This document shows, in pieces, positions 45,090-52,226 of a stretch of DNA of 64,000 bases. The stretch's first letter is position 1, and every line of letters starts with the position of its first letter. The position numbers and the translations under genes are program-made. Source of the DNA: Sphingomonas panacisoli (GTDB taxonomy: Bacteria; Pseudomonadota; Alphaproteobacteria; Sphingomonadales; Sphingomonadaceae); contig NZ_CP042306.1 in assembly GCF_007859635.1 (NCBI RefSeq), positions 2,988,001-3,052,000 of the forward strand, read 5' to 3'. The notes beneath the pieces were generated by a model. It did not search any database. It was not told where the DNA came from and saw nothing but the letters and a program-made list of their open reading frames with translations.

Positions 45090-45800
45090 ATGACCGCTCC
45101 CAATATCATTCTTGTCGAAGACGATCCGCCGCTCCGCACCCTGACCGCCCGCGCGCTCCAGGAAAACGGCTATGCCGTCCGCGTCGCGGCCACCGCCCCC
45201 GAAATGTGGCGCGCGTTCGAGCAGGGACCGGTCGATCTCGTATTGCTCGACATCATGCTGCCCGGCACGAGCGGAATCGACCTGTGCCGCGAATTGCGGC
45301 GGATCAGCGACGTGCCGATCATCTTCATCTCGGCCAAGGGCAGCGAGACCGATCGCGTGATCGGGCTCGAGCTCGGCGCCGACGATTACCTCGCGAAGCC
45401 GTTCGGGACGCGCGAGCTGGTCGCCCGCGTCCGCGCGGTGCTGCGCCGTCATACCGTGGAACGCGCGCCGGCCGATCGCGAGAAAGGCGAGCTCGAATTC
45501 AATCGCTGGACGGTCAACCTCCCCCGCCGCGAGTTGATGTCGCCGACCGGCGCCGCGGTCGAGCTGACCGGTGCCGAGTTCGATCTGCTGGTGAGTCTGT
45601 GCGACAACGCCCAGCGCGTCATCGCGCGCGAGCGGTTGATCGAACTGTCGCGGACGCGCCTCGGCGACAGTTCCGATCGCAGCATCGATGTGCTGATCAG
45701 CCGGCTCCGCCGCAAGCTGTCGAGCACAGGCAACCCGGCGCCGATCATCACGGTGCGCGGTGTGGGCTATATGCTCAACGCGCCCGTCGAGCGCCGTTGA
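45090..45800 (+). CDS. OmpR-family response regulator
   Basis: A 236-residue two-component regulator. The receiver has acidic pocket E10-D11-D12, phospho-acceptor D54 in LLDIMLPGTSG, and K in YLAKPFGTRE. The winged-helix DNA-binding domain (LTGAEFDLLVSLCDNAQRVI to ITVRGVGYML) is OmpR/PhoB type. The stop overlaps the kinase start (TTGA). Downstream target is unknown; the carbonic anhydrase operon behind the kinase is a candidate. Confidence 0.93.
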   Translation: MTAPNIILVEDDPPLRTLTARALQENGYAVRVAATAPEMWRAFEQGPVDLVLLDIMLPGTSGIDLCRELRRISDVPIIFISAKGSETDRVIGLELGADDYLAKPFGTRELVARVRAVLRRHTVERAPADREKGELEFNRWTVNLPRRELMSPTGAAVELTGAEFDLLVSLCDNAQRVIARERLIELSRTRLGDSSDRSIDVLISRLRRKLSSTGNPAPIITVRGVGYMLNAPVERR

Positions 45801-47122
45801 GGCTGGTGCCGCACTTCGCGCTCGGCCTGATCGGGCGAGTCTTCGCGATTCTGCTGCTCGCGGTGCTGGTCGAGTATGCGGCCAGCACGTTCCTGTACGA
45901 GCGCGCCAGCCAATTCTCGGTGCGGCAGGACGAAGCGCATCGGCTCGCCGAGCATCTGGTGATCGCGAGCAAGCTGATCGAAGAGGAAGAATCGCTGCAT
46001 CGGCCAGAGGAAGCAGCCGAACTGACCACGACGCGCTACGCGATCGCCTGGCGCGCGACATTGCCCAAGCCGCCGACCGTATCGCCGTCGCTCGACCGGC
46101 TGACGCGGCAGATCATCACGTGGGAGCCCGATCTGGCGCGCCGCGACTTGCGGGTATCGCTGACCTCCCCGGGGCGCGACGGATTCATTGCCGGCGCGCT
46201 GCGGCTGACCGACGGCAGCTGGATCACGTTCCGCACCCGCCAGCCGGTCGCCGCGCTCGACATGGCGGTCAGCCGTATCCTGCTTGCGTTGACCCCGGCG
46301 GTCGCGCTGATCCTGATCGGCGGGCTGTTGCTGCGTCAGACGCTGCGCCCGATGCGCGACCTCGCGCGCGCCGCCGACCGCGTCGGGCATGGCGCGGTCG
46401 AGGTCAAGTCGGTCCCCGAACGCGGCCCCAGCGAAGTGCGCGACGTGGTGGTCGCGTTCAACGCGATGCAGGCGCGGATCCACCGCCTGATCGGCGATAG
46501 GACGCAGGCACTCGCCGCGGTCGGGCACGATTTCCGCACCCCGCTCGCGCGGTTGCGGCTGCGTGCCGACGCGATCGACGACGACGATCTGCGAGATTCG
46601 ATCCAGCACGACGTGATCGAGATGAACCAGATGGTGACCTCGCTGCTCGCCTATCTCTCGGGTGAGGACGAGGCGGATGCCGAAACGCCCGCGCCGACCG
46701 ATCTCGCGGTGATGTGCGCGACCTTGGTCGATGACGTCCGCGACCATGGCGGCAAGGCTAAATATCACGGCCCGGATCATTGCGAACTCGCGGTGCGCCG
46801 CGTGGCGCTCAAGCGCGCGCTGACCAATTTGATCGACAATGCGCGCCACTACGGCAAGCGCGTCGATGTCCGGCTCGATGTGAGCGGCGACACCGTGACG
46901 ATCGCGGTCGAGGATGACGGCCCCGGCATCCCACCCGACCAGCGCGACCGGGCTCTCGAACCGTTCGTCCGCCTCGATCCCGCGCGCAGCCGCGACACGC
47001 AAGGGTTCGGGCTCGGCCTCGCGATCGTCCAGCGCGTCGCGGCGGTCCATGATGGGCGGCTCGAACTCGACTCCGCGCCGTCGGGCGGCCTCAGCGCCCG
47101 GATCGTCCTGCCCCGCGCCTGA
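45797..47122 (+). CDS. Sensor histidine kinase (EnvZ/OmpR partner type)
   Basis: A 441-residue inner-membrane kinase: N-terminal helix (FALGLIGRVFAILLLAVLVEY), a periplasmic region to about residue 150, a second helix (LLALTPAVALILIGGLLL), HAMP, HisKA with the H-box AAVGHDFRTPLARLRL, and an ATPase domain with N-box LTNLIDNARHYG, EDDGPGIP and GFGLGLAIV. All catalytic boxes are intact. TTG overlapping the regulator's TGA is the likely start; GTG 45806 is an alternative. Confidence 0.92.
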   Translation: MRLVPHFALGLIGRVFAILLLAVLVEYAASTFLYERASQFSVRQDEAHRLAEHLVIASKLIEEEESLHRPEEAAELTTTRYAIAWRATLPKPPTVSPSLDRLTRQIITWEPDLARRDLRVSLTSPGRDGFIAGALRLTDGSWITFRTRQPVAALDMAVSRILLALTPAVALILIGGLLLRQTLRPMRDLARAADRVGHGAVEVKSVPERGPSEVRDVVVAFNAMQARIHRLIGDRTQALAAVGHDFRTPLARLRLRADAIDDDDLRDSIQHDVIEMNQMVTSLLAYLSGEDEADAETPAPTDLAVMCATLVDDVRDHGGKAKYHGPDHCELAVRRVALKRALTNLIDNARHYGKRVDVRLDVSGDTVTIAVEDDGPGIPPDQRDRALEPFVRLDPARSRDTQGFGLGLAIVQRVAAVHDGRLELDSAPSGGLSARIVLPRA

Positions 47123-47207
47123 CGGCAACATTTTCTTACACGCGCGCCGCACGACGGAAAATTCGAGTCGCTATTTGCTCGCGGGTCATCCGAAGAGGAG
47201 CAGTGAA

Positions 47208-47903
47208 GTGAACGACCTGATCGGCCGCGTGTTCGATTTCGAGAAGCGCGTTTTCCCCAGCAGCAAGGGCCTGTACGCCAAGCTCACGGAGCACGGGCAG
47301 CGCCCCAAGGCGCTGATGATCTCATGCGCCGACAGCCGGGTCGTGCCCGAACTGATCATGCAGGCCGATCCCGGCGACCTGTTCGTGTGCCGCAACGCGG
47401 GTAACATCGTGCCGCCGTTCGCGACGCAGAATGGCGGCGTGTCGTCGACGGTCGAATATGCCGTCGCGGCGCTCGGCGTGCGCGACATCATCGTGTGTGG
47501 CCATTCGGACTGCGGCGCGATGAAGGCGCTGATGAACCCCGAAATGCTGGAAGGCATGCCCAACGTCGCCGCGTGGCTGCGTCATAGCCATGCCGCCGAA
47601 TGCGTCGTGCGCGCCGGCTACGGCCCGCTCGACAAGAACGACAAGGTCCGCGCCGCCAGCCTGGAAAATGTCGTCGTCCAGCTCGCGCATTTGCGCACGC
47701 ACCCGTCGGTCGCCGCCGGCATCGCGCGCGGCGAGATTTCGCTGCACGGCTGGTTCGTCGATATCCATGCCGGCCAGATGCTCGGTCTCGACGGCGCGAC
47801 CGGACGCTTCTTGCCGATCCGCGACGATCAGCCGCTGCCCGTCGCGCTCGCCGCAGCGCAACGCCTGGCGATGGACGAGCCGTTCGTGGAGGCGGCCGAG
47901 TGA
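47208..47903 (+). CDS. Beta-class carbonic anhydrase
   Basis: A 231-residue zinc enzyme: ligands and Asp/Arg dyad in MISCADSRVVPE, then GHSDCGAMKALM and FVCRNAGNIVPP, all diagnostic of plant-type beta-CA. It interconverts CO2 and bicarbonate in the cytoplasm. The GTG start has GAGGAG seven bases upstream; its frame extends further upstream into the kinase but was rejected. Its TGA overlaps the GTG of the SulP gene, implying bicarbonate handling by a coupled transporter. Confidence 0.95.
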   Translation: MNDLIGRVFDFEKRVFPSSKGLYAKLTEHGQRPKALMISCADSRVVPELIMQADPGDLFVCRNAGNIVPPFATQNGGVSSTVEYAVAALGVRDIIVCGHSDCGAMKALMNPEMLEGMPNVAAWLRHSHAAECVVRAGYGPLDKNDKVRAASLENVVVQLAHLRTHPSVAAGIARGEISLHGWFVDIHAGQMLGLDGATGRFLPIRDDQPLPVALAAAQRLAMDEPFVEAAE

Positions 47904-49408
47904 GCATTGCCAAGCCCGCGGGCGGCTTCCTGGCCCGCGATTTCACCGCGTCGATCGTCGTTTTCCTGGTCGCGATGCCGCTTTGCATGGGCATCGCGAT
48001 CGCGTCCGGCGTGCCGCCCGAAAAGGGCCTGATCACCGGCATCATCGGCGGCATCGTCGTCGGCGCGCTCGCGGGATCGCCGCTGCAGGTCAGCGGACCC
48101 GCCGCGGGTCTCGCGGTCATCGTGTTCGAACTCGTCCGCGACCAAGGCCTCTCCGCGCTCGGGCCGATCCTGATCCTGGCGGGCGCGATTCAGGTCGTCG
48201 CCGGCATCTGCAAGCTCGGCGGCTGGTTCCGCGCGATCTCCCCCGCGGTGGTTCACGGCATGCTCGCCGGCATCGGCGTGCTGATCGTCGTCGGCCAGTT
48301 CCACGTCCTGTTCGACGCCAAGCCGCTATCGAGCGGGCTCGACAATCTCACCGCGATGCCGGGGCGGCTGCTGGGTCTCGACCCGACCAACGCGACCGCG
48401 ACCGAACTCGCGCTCGCCATCGCGTTGCTGACGATCGGGATCATGATCGCTTGGGACAAGTTCCGCCCCAAAGCGCTCAAGCTGGTGCCGAGCGCGTTGC
48501 TCGGCGTCGTCGCGGCGACCCTGGTGGCGTACTTTGCCGGGCTCGACGTGACGCGCGTCAACGTGCCCGAATCGATCGCGAGCGCGGTCGCGATCCCCGA
48601 TGCGTCGCTCTTCGCGAAATGGCTCGATCCGTCGATCCTGCTCGCGGCGCTCGCCATCGCATTCATCGCCACCGCCGAGACGCTGCTCTCGGCCGCGGCG
48701 GTCGACAAGATGCACGTCGGCGTCCGCACCGATTACAACAAGGAGCTGCGCGCACAGGGCGTCGGCAATCTGCTGTGCGGTGCCGCGGGCGCGCTACCTA
48801 TGACCGGCGTCATCGTGCGCAGTTCCGCCAACGTCCAGGCGGGCGCGGTGACGCGGCTATCGGCGATGCTGCACGGTATCTGGATTTTGGGATTCGTCGC
48901 GCTGCTGCCCTGGCTGCTGCGCGAGATTCCGATGGCCGCACTCGGCGCGGTGCTGGTGGTGACCGGGTGGAAGCTCGTCAACTTCGGCCACGTGCGCGAG
49001 CTGTTCCGGCATCACGGTGTCCTTCCCGCCGTGATCTGGGCGGCGACCCTGGTGGTCGTCGTGGCCGAGGACTTGCTGTCCGGCGTGCTGGTCGGGATCG
49101 GCCTGTCGCTGATCGAGGTGATCCCGCATGTCCGCCGCCTCAAGCTCGGGGTCGAGCATGACGACGGCGATCACGGCACCGCGATTCGCCTGTCGGGCGC
49201 GGCGACGTTCGTCCAGCTGCCCAAGCTGAGCGACGCGCTCGATCGCGTGCCGGCGGGCAAGCCGGTGGTGATCGACGGGACGCAACTCGCGGCCGTCGAC
49301 CATACCTGCGCCGAACTGATGCGCGACTGGCTCGCGCGACGCCGGTCGGCGGACAACGACGTCACCGTGCTCGGCGGCGCCGGACCGCTTTCCCGATTGG
49401 CGGCGTGA
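47900..49408 (+). CDS. SulP-family anion (probable bicarbonate) transporter
   Basis: A 502-residue protein with about 10-12 membrane helices starting DFTASIVVFLVAMPLCMGIAIASGVPPEKGLITGIIGG, the SulP signature. It ends with a short STAS domain (residues about 425-500, VVIDGTQLAAVDHTCAELMRDW). Fusion-like pairing with carbonic anhydrase in the same operon is typical of bicarbonate-importing SulP/BicA-like transporters; sulfate or another anion cannot be excluded. GTGA overlap. A strong terminator follows. Confidence 0.9.
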   Translation: MSIAKPAGGFLARDFTASIVVFLVAMPLCMGIAIASGVPPEKGLITGIIGGIVVGALAGSPLQVSGPAAGLAVIVFELVRDQGLSALGPILILAGAIQVVAGICKLGGWFRAISPAVVHGMLAGIGVLIVVGQFHVLFDAKPLSSGLDNLTAMPGRLLGLDPTNATATELALAIALLTIGIMIAWDKFRPKALKLVPSALLGVVAATLVAYFAGLDVTRVNVPESIASAVAIPDASLFAKWLDPSILLAALAIAFIATAETLLSAAAVDKMHVGVRTDYNKELRAQGVGNLLCGAAGALPMTGVIVRSSANVQAGAVTRLSAMLHGIWILGFVALLPWLLREIPMAALGAVLVVTGWKLVNFGHVRELFRHHGVLPAVIWAATLVVVVAEDLLSGVLVGIGLSLIEVIPHVRRLKLGVEHDDGDHGTAIRLSGAATFVQLPKLSDALDRVPAGKPVVIDGTQLAAVDHTCAELMRDWLARRRSADNDVTVLGGAGPLSRLAA

Positions 49409-49414
49409 CGGGCA

Positions 49415-49450
49415 GGCCCCGGACCAAATCGGTCCGGGGCCGCTTCTTCC
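49415..49450 (+). terminator. Terminator after the carbonic anhydrase-SulP operon
   Basis: Perfect 11-base stem GGCCCCGGACC/GGTCCGGGGCC (49415-49425, 49431-49441), five-base loop, then a T/C-rich tail GCTTCTTCC. Confidence 0.8.
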
Positions 49451-49508
49451 AACGCGGTGCGTCGAGAATTTCCGGCGCGGTCTAGACGAACGCGGACTCG
49501 TACATTAT

Positions 49509-49522
49509 ATACCGTCCGTTAT
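49509..49522. promoter_or_regulatory. TetR-type operator overlapping the tetR start
   Basis: ATACCGTCCGTTAT at 49509-49522 ends inside the ATG at 49521. It matches the site at 50154 in 12 of 14 positions. A -10-like TACATT lies at 49501-49506, so the tetR transcript may be leaderless and autorepressed. Confidence 0.6.
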
Positions 49523-50123
49523 GGAAACTGCCGTCCTTCGGGGTCGCCCTCGCGAATTCTGCGTCGATCAGGCGCTGGTCGCCGCTCTGCGCGTGTTCTG
49601 GAGCAAGGGGTATGAGGGTGCGTCGATGACCGACCTCACAGAGGCGATGGGCGTTACTCGCCCGAGCCTCTATGCCGCGTTCGGCAACAAGGAAGAGTTG
49701 TTCAAGAAGGCGCTCGACCTCTACCAGCGCGAAAAGCTGAGCTATATCGGCGAGGCGTTGAAGGCGCGGACCGCGCGCGGCGTTGCGCAGCATCTGCTCG
49801 AAGGGGCGCTCGCCAACCAGACCGGCACGTCCGAGCCGCACGGTTGTCTCGGCGTGATCAGTTCGGTCGCGTGCGGCGCCGAGGCCGAATCGATCCGTCA
49901 GGACGTGCTCGAACGCGGCAAGGTCGCGCATGCGGCGTTGATCGAGCGGATGGAGCAAGCGATCGCCGACGGCGACTTCTACGGCCCCGTCGATGCCGAC
50001 GGCATCACCAAATATCTGACTGCCCTGCTGCAAGGCATGGCGGTCCAGGCCGGCGCCGGTGCGACCCGCGAGGAATTGCAGCGGCTCGTCGATACCAGCC
50101 TCGCGGTCTGGCCGAGCAAATAG
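49521..50123 (+). CDS. TetR/AcrR-family transcriptional regulator
   Basis: A 200-residue repressor with an N-terminal helix-turn-helix (ALRVFWSKGYEGASMTDLTEAMGVTRPSLYAAFGNKEELF, residues about 22-60 in parts). A variable ligand-binding domain follows. There is no Shine-Dalgarno before the ATG. It is upstream of and co-directional with an RND efflux operon and is the likely repressor, because a shared operator motif occurs at its start and in front of the operon. The inducing ligand is unknown. Confidence 0.92.
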   Translation: METAVLRGRPREFCVDQALVAALRVFWSKGYEGASMTDLTEAMGVTRPSLYAAFGNKEELFKKALDLYQREKLSYIGEALKARTARGVAQHLLEGALANQTGTSEPHGCLGVISSVACGAEAESIRQDVLERGKVAHAALIERMEQAIADGDFYGPVDADGITKYLTALLQGMAVQAGAGATREELQRLVDTSLAVWPSK

Positions 50124-50153
50124 GCCGCCATTTTTGCGGCCAGCCGAATAAAA

Positions 50154-50167
50154 ATATCGGTCGGTAT
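50154..50167. promoter_or_regulatory. TetR-type operator in the efflux-operon leader
   Basis: ATATCGGTCGGTAT, whose reverse complement ATACCGACCGATAT matches the site at 49509 in 12 of 14 positions. It lies about 290 bases before the first efflux-operon gene, in an otherwise gene-free leader. Confidence 0.6.
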
Positions 50168-50199
50168 AAAAATAAAGGTTGAACCATCCCGATCGGCTT

Positions 50200-50219
50200 T
50201 CTATACTGCATGGTATAGA
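50200..50219. promoter_or_regulatory. Palindromic operator-like site, efflux-operon leader
   Basis: Perfect inverted repeat TCTATAC-N6-GTATAGA. Its core ATACTGCATGGTAT fits the ATACnG...GnTAT pattern of the other two sites less exactly. It could be a third operator for the TetR protein or a promoter element. Confidence 0.5.
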
Positions 50220-50370
50220 ACAGAGATCGCCGCCCGCGCGCAGAAGAGCCGATGAACGGCCAAGCGCGGACACCTTCCTGATCTGAAGTTAGCGTACACT
50301 ATCGTGCCCCTGCCGGGCGTCGCTTTCAGCGATGCCGGATCGGGGATGCTCACGTCTGACGAACAACCAG

Positions 50371-50424
50371 CCCGGCGGACCCCCGCCGCCGGGAATGGGC
50401 CGGCGCATGCCCCCGCGCCGGCCC
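50371..50424 (+). promoter_or_regulatory. Structured 5' leader of the efflux operon (two hairpins)
   Basis: Hairpin 1: CCCGGCGG/CCGCCGGG (50371-50378 with 50386-50393). Hairpin 2: perfect ten-base stem GGGCCGGCGC/GCGCCGGCCC (50397-50406 with 50415-50424, 8-base loop), ending only 8-15 bases before the AAGGAGG ribosome site (50432). The remainder of 50124-50440 shows no gene. Such structure beside the ribosome site could control translation or act as an attenuator. Confidence 0.5.
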
Positions 50425-50446
50425 CAAGAACAAGGAGGAAATGGCC

Positions 50447-50848
50447 ATGGCCTATCTCGATTTCGCCCCAGCCGCCGGCGGCGCCTTGCTGCTCGACCGT
50501 CCGGTTGCCGCTCCCAGGAGCTTCACCAAGCCCGCCGACCTAACCCCGCTCGAATGGCAGGTGGTCGAGATCGCGCAGGGCGACAAGCTCTCGTCGATCC
50601 GTCCCACCGGCCGGTTCGTCCGCGCGCTTCGCTGGATGTTCGGCGGGCGTGTCGCGACCGCGCTGTCCGACGGGCGGCTCGAAGCGCTGCGCCGGATGGC
50701 GGTGCTCAGCTGGTATCGCGGTTACGCCGTCGCGCCCGCGGAAGTCCGTCTGTTCCTCGCCGCCGGCTTCACCCCCGATCATTACGACCTGCTGCTGGCG
50801 CGGATCAACGCCGTCCGTGCGGCACTCCCCCGGAGGTTCCGCAAATGA
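50447..50848 (+). CDS. Conserved hypothetical protein, first gene of RND operon
   Basis: A 133-residue soluble protein (MAYLDFAPAAGGALL to RRFRK) with Trp/Arg-rich helical segments such as GRFVRALRWMFGGRVATAL and RLEALRRMAVLSWYRGY. No family recognised. AAGGAGG at 50432-50438 is best spaced for ATG 50447 rather than the in-frame ATG 50441. Its TGA overlaps the adaptor ATG (ATGA), so it is translated with the efflux pump and may be regulatory. Confidence 0.65.
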   Translation: MAYLDFAPAAGGALLLDRPVAAPRSFTKPADLTPLEWQVVEIAQGDKLSSIRPTGRFVRALRWMFGGRVATALSDGRLEALRRMAVLSWYRGYAVAPAEVRLFLAAGFTPDHYDLLLARINAVRAALPRRFRK

Positions 50849-52101
50849 ACATGCTCGCCCCTATCAACGAGGCCGAAGCACAACCCGTCGAGGTGGCGCC
50901 GCCCCGTTCGCCGCTGTGGCGGCGGGCGATGTGGGTCGTCGCCCCGTTGGTAGTGCTGGCCGGCGGCTACGGCCTCTTCCAGCGCCCCAATCCCGCGATG
51001 GCGGCGCCCCCGCCGCCGACCGTCACCGTCGCCACCCCACTCCAGCGCGAGGTGACCGAATGGGACGATTATGTCGGCCGCTTCGAACCGAGCCGCAGCG
51101 TCGAAGTGCGCCCGCGCGTTTCCGGCGCGGTGGTCGCGATCCACTTCACCGACGGCCAGATCGTCAAGGCCGGCCAGCCGCTCTTCACCATCGATCCGCG
51201 CCCATACGCTGCGGCGCTCGCCGAAGCCCGTGCGGGTATCGCGACGGCGAGCAGCGAGCTCGCGCTGGCTAACGCCAATTACCAGCGCGCGCTCAAGTTG
51301 GTGGATGTCGACGCGGTGTCGAAAAGCGAGGTCGATCGGCTGAAGGCGCAGGTTCAGGCCGCGTCGGCAGCGCTGGCCGCGGCCCAGGCGCGCGTCCGCT
51401 CCAAGGCGCTCGACATGGAATTCACCGTCGTCCGCGCGCCGATCGGCGGTCGCATTTCCGACCGCAAGATCGACGTCGGCAATCTGGTCGCGGCGGGCGA
51501 AGGCGCCGGCGCTACCCTGCTCACGACGATCAACGCGCTCGACCCGATCTATTTCAGCTTCGACGGGTCGGAAGCGCTTTTCCTGAAGGCCAAGCGCGCC
51601 GGGGCGGGCAATGCCTCGCCGGTCGAGATCCGCCTGCAGGACGAAGGCGATTATCGCTGGAAGGGCAGCCTGGACTTCACCGACAATGGGCTCGACCCCA
51701 AGTCGGGGACGATCCGTGGCCGCGCCGTGCTGAGCAATCCGGTGCTGTTCCTGACGCCCGGCATGTTCGGCAACATGCGACTGGCCAGCGGCGGCAAGAC
51801 CGCCGCGTTGATGGTCCCGGACACCGCGATCGTCACCGACCAGGCACGCAAGACCGTGCTGGTGGTCGGCAAGGACGGTACCGTGTCGGCCAAGCCGGTC
51901 CAGCTCGGCCCGGTCGTGGATGGCCTGCGCGTGATCCGCGGTGGGCTGACCCTGGCGGACCGCGTGGTGATCACCGGCACGCAGATGGCGATGCCGGGGA
52001 CGAAGGTGCAGATCCTGATCGGCACCATCAAGCCGACCGCGATGGCTCCCGCCCCCGCGATCGCACCGCCCACCCCGGGCCAGGCGACGCTCGCGCAGTA
52101 A
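50845..52101 (+). CDS. RND efflux periplasmic adaptor (membrane fusion protein)
   Basis: A 418-residue adaptor with one N-terminal membrane anchor (MWVVAPLVVLAGGYGLF), no lipobox, then biotinyl-lipoyl and coiled-coil domains (VRPRVSGAVVAIHFTDGQIVKAGQPLFTIDPRPY; long Ala-rich hairpin about 105-165) and a beta-barrel domain. It links an RND pump to an outer-membrane channel. The start overlaps the preceding gene by four bases; the pump follows after a REP-like element. Confidence 0.92.
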   Translation: MNMLAPINEAEAQPVEVAPPRSPLWRRAMWVVAPLVVLAGGYGLFQRPNPAMAAPPPPTVTVATPLQREVTEWDDYVGRFEPSRSVEVRPRVSGAVVAIHFTDGQIVKAGQPLFTIDPRPYAAALAEARAGIATASSELALANANYQRALKLVDVDAVSKSEVDRLKAQVQAASAALAAAQARVRSKALDMEFTVVRAPIGGRISDRKIDVGNLVAAGEGAGATLLTTINALDPIYFSFDGSEALFLKAKRAGAGNASPVEIRLQDEGDYRWKGSLDFTDNGLDPKSGTIRGRAVLSNPVLFLTPGMFGNMRLASGGKTAALMVPDTAIVTDQARKTVLVVGKDGTVSAKPVQLGPVVDGLRVIRGGLTLADRVVITGTQMAMPGTKVQILIGTIKPTAMAPAPAIAPPTPGQATLAQ

Positions 52102-52112
52102 AGTCACTCAAT

Positions 52113-52179
52113 CCGTTCGTGCTGAGCTTGTCGAAGCACGTGTTCTTGGCACGCCCTTCGACAAGCTCAGGGCGAACGG
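52113..52179. repeat. REP-like inverted repeat between adaptor and RND pump genes
   Basis: Two arms with GTTCGTGCTGAGCTTGTCGA and TCGACAAGCTCAGGGCGAAC cores in inverted orientation. This is the TTCGACAAGCTCAG-type repeat often seen between sphingomonad genes (from memory). It is inside the operon, so it may tune relative expression of adaptor and pump. Confidence 0.8.
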
Positions 52180-52226
52180 TGGAATTCCGGAAAATCTTTC
52201 GCCTCTCATTTCGAGGAACAGGAATC

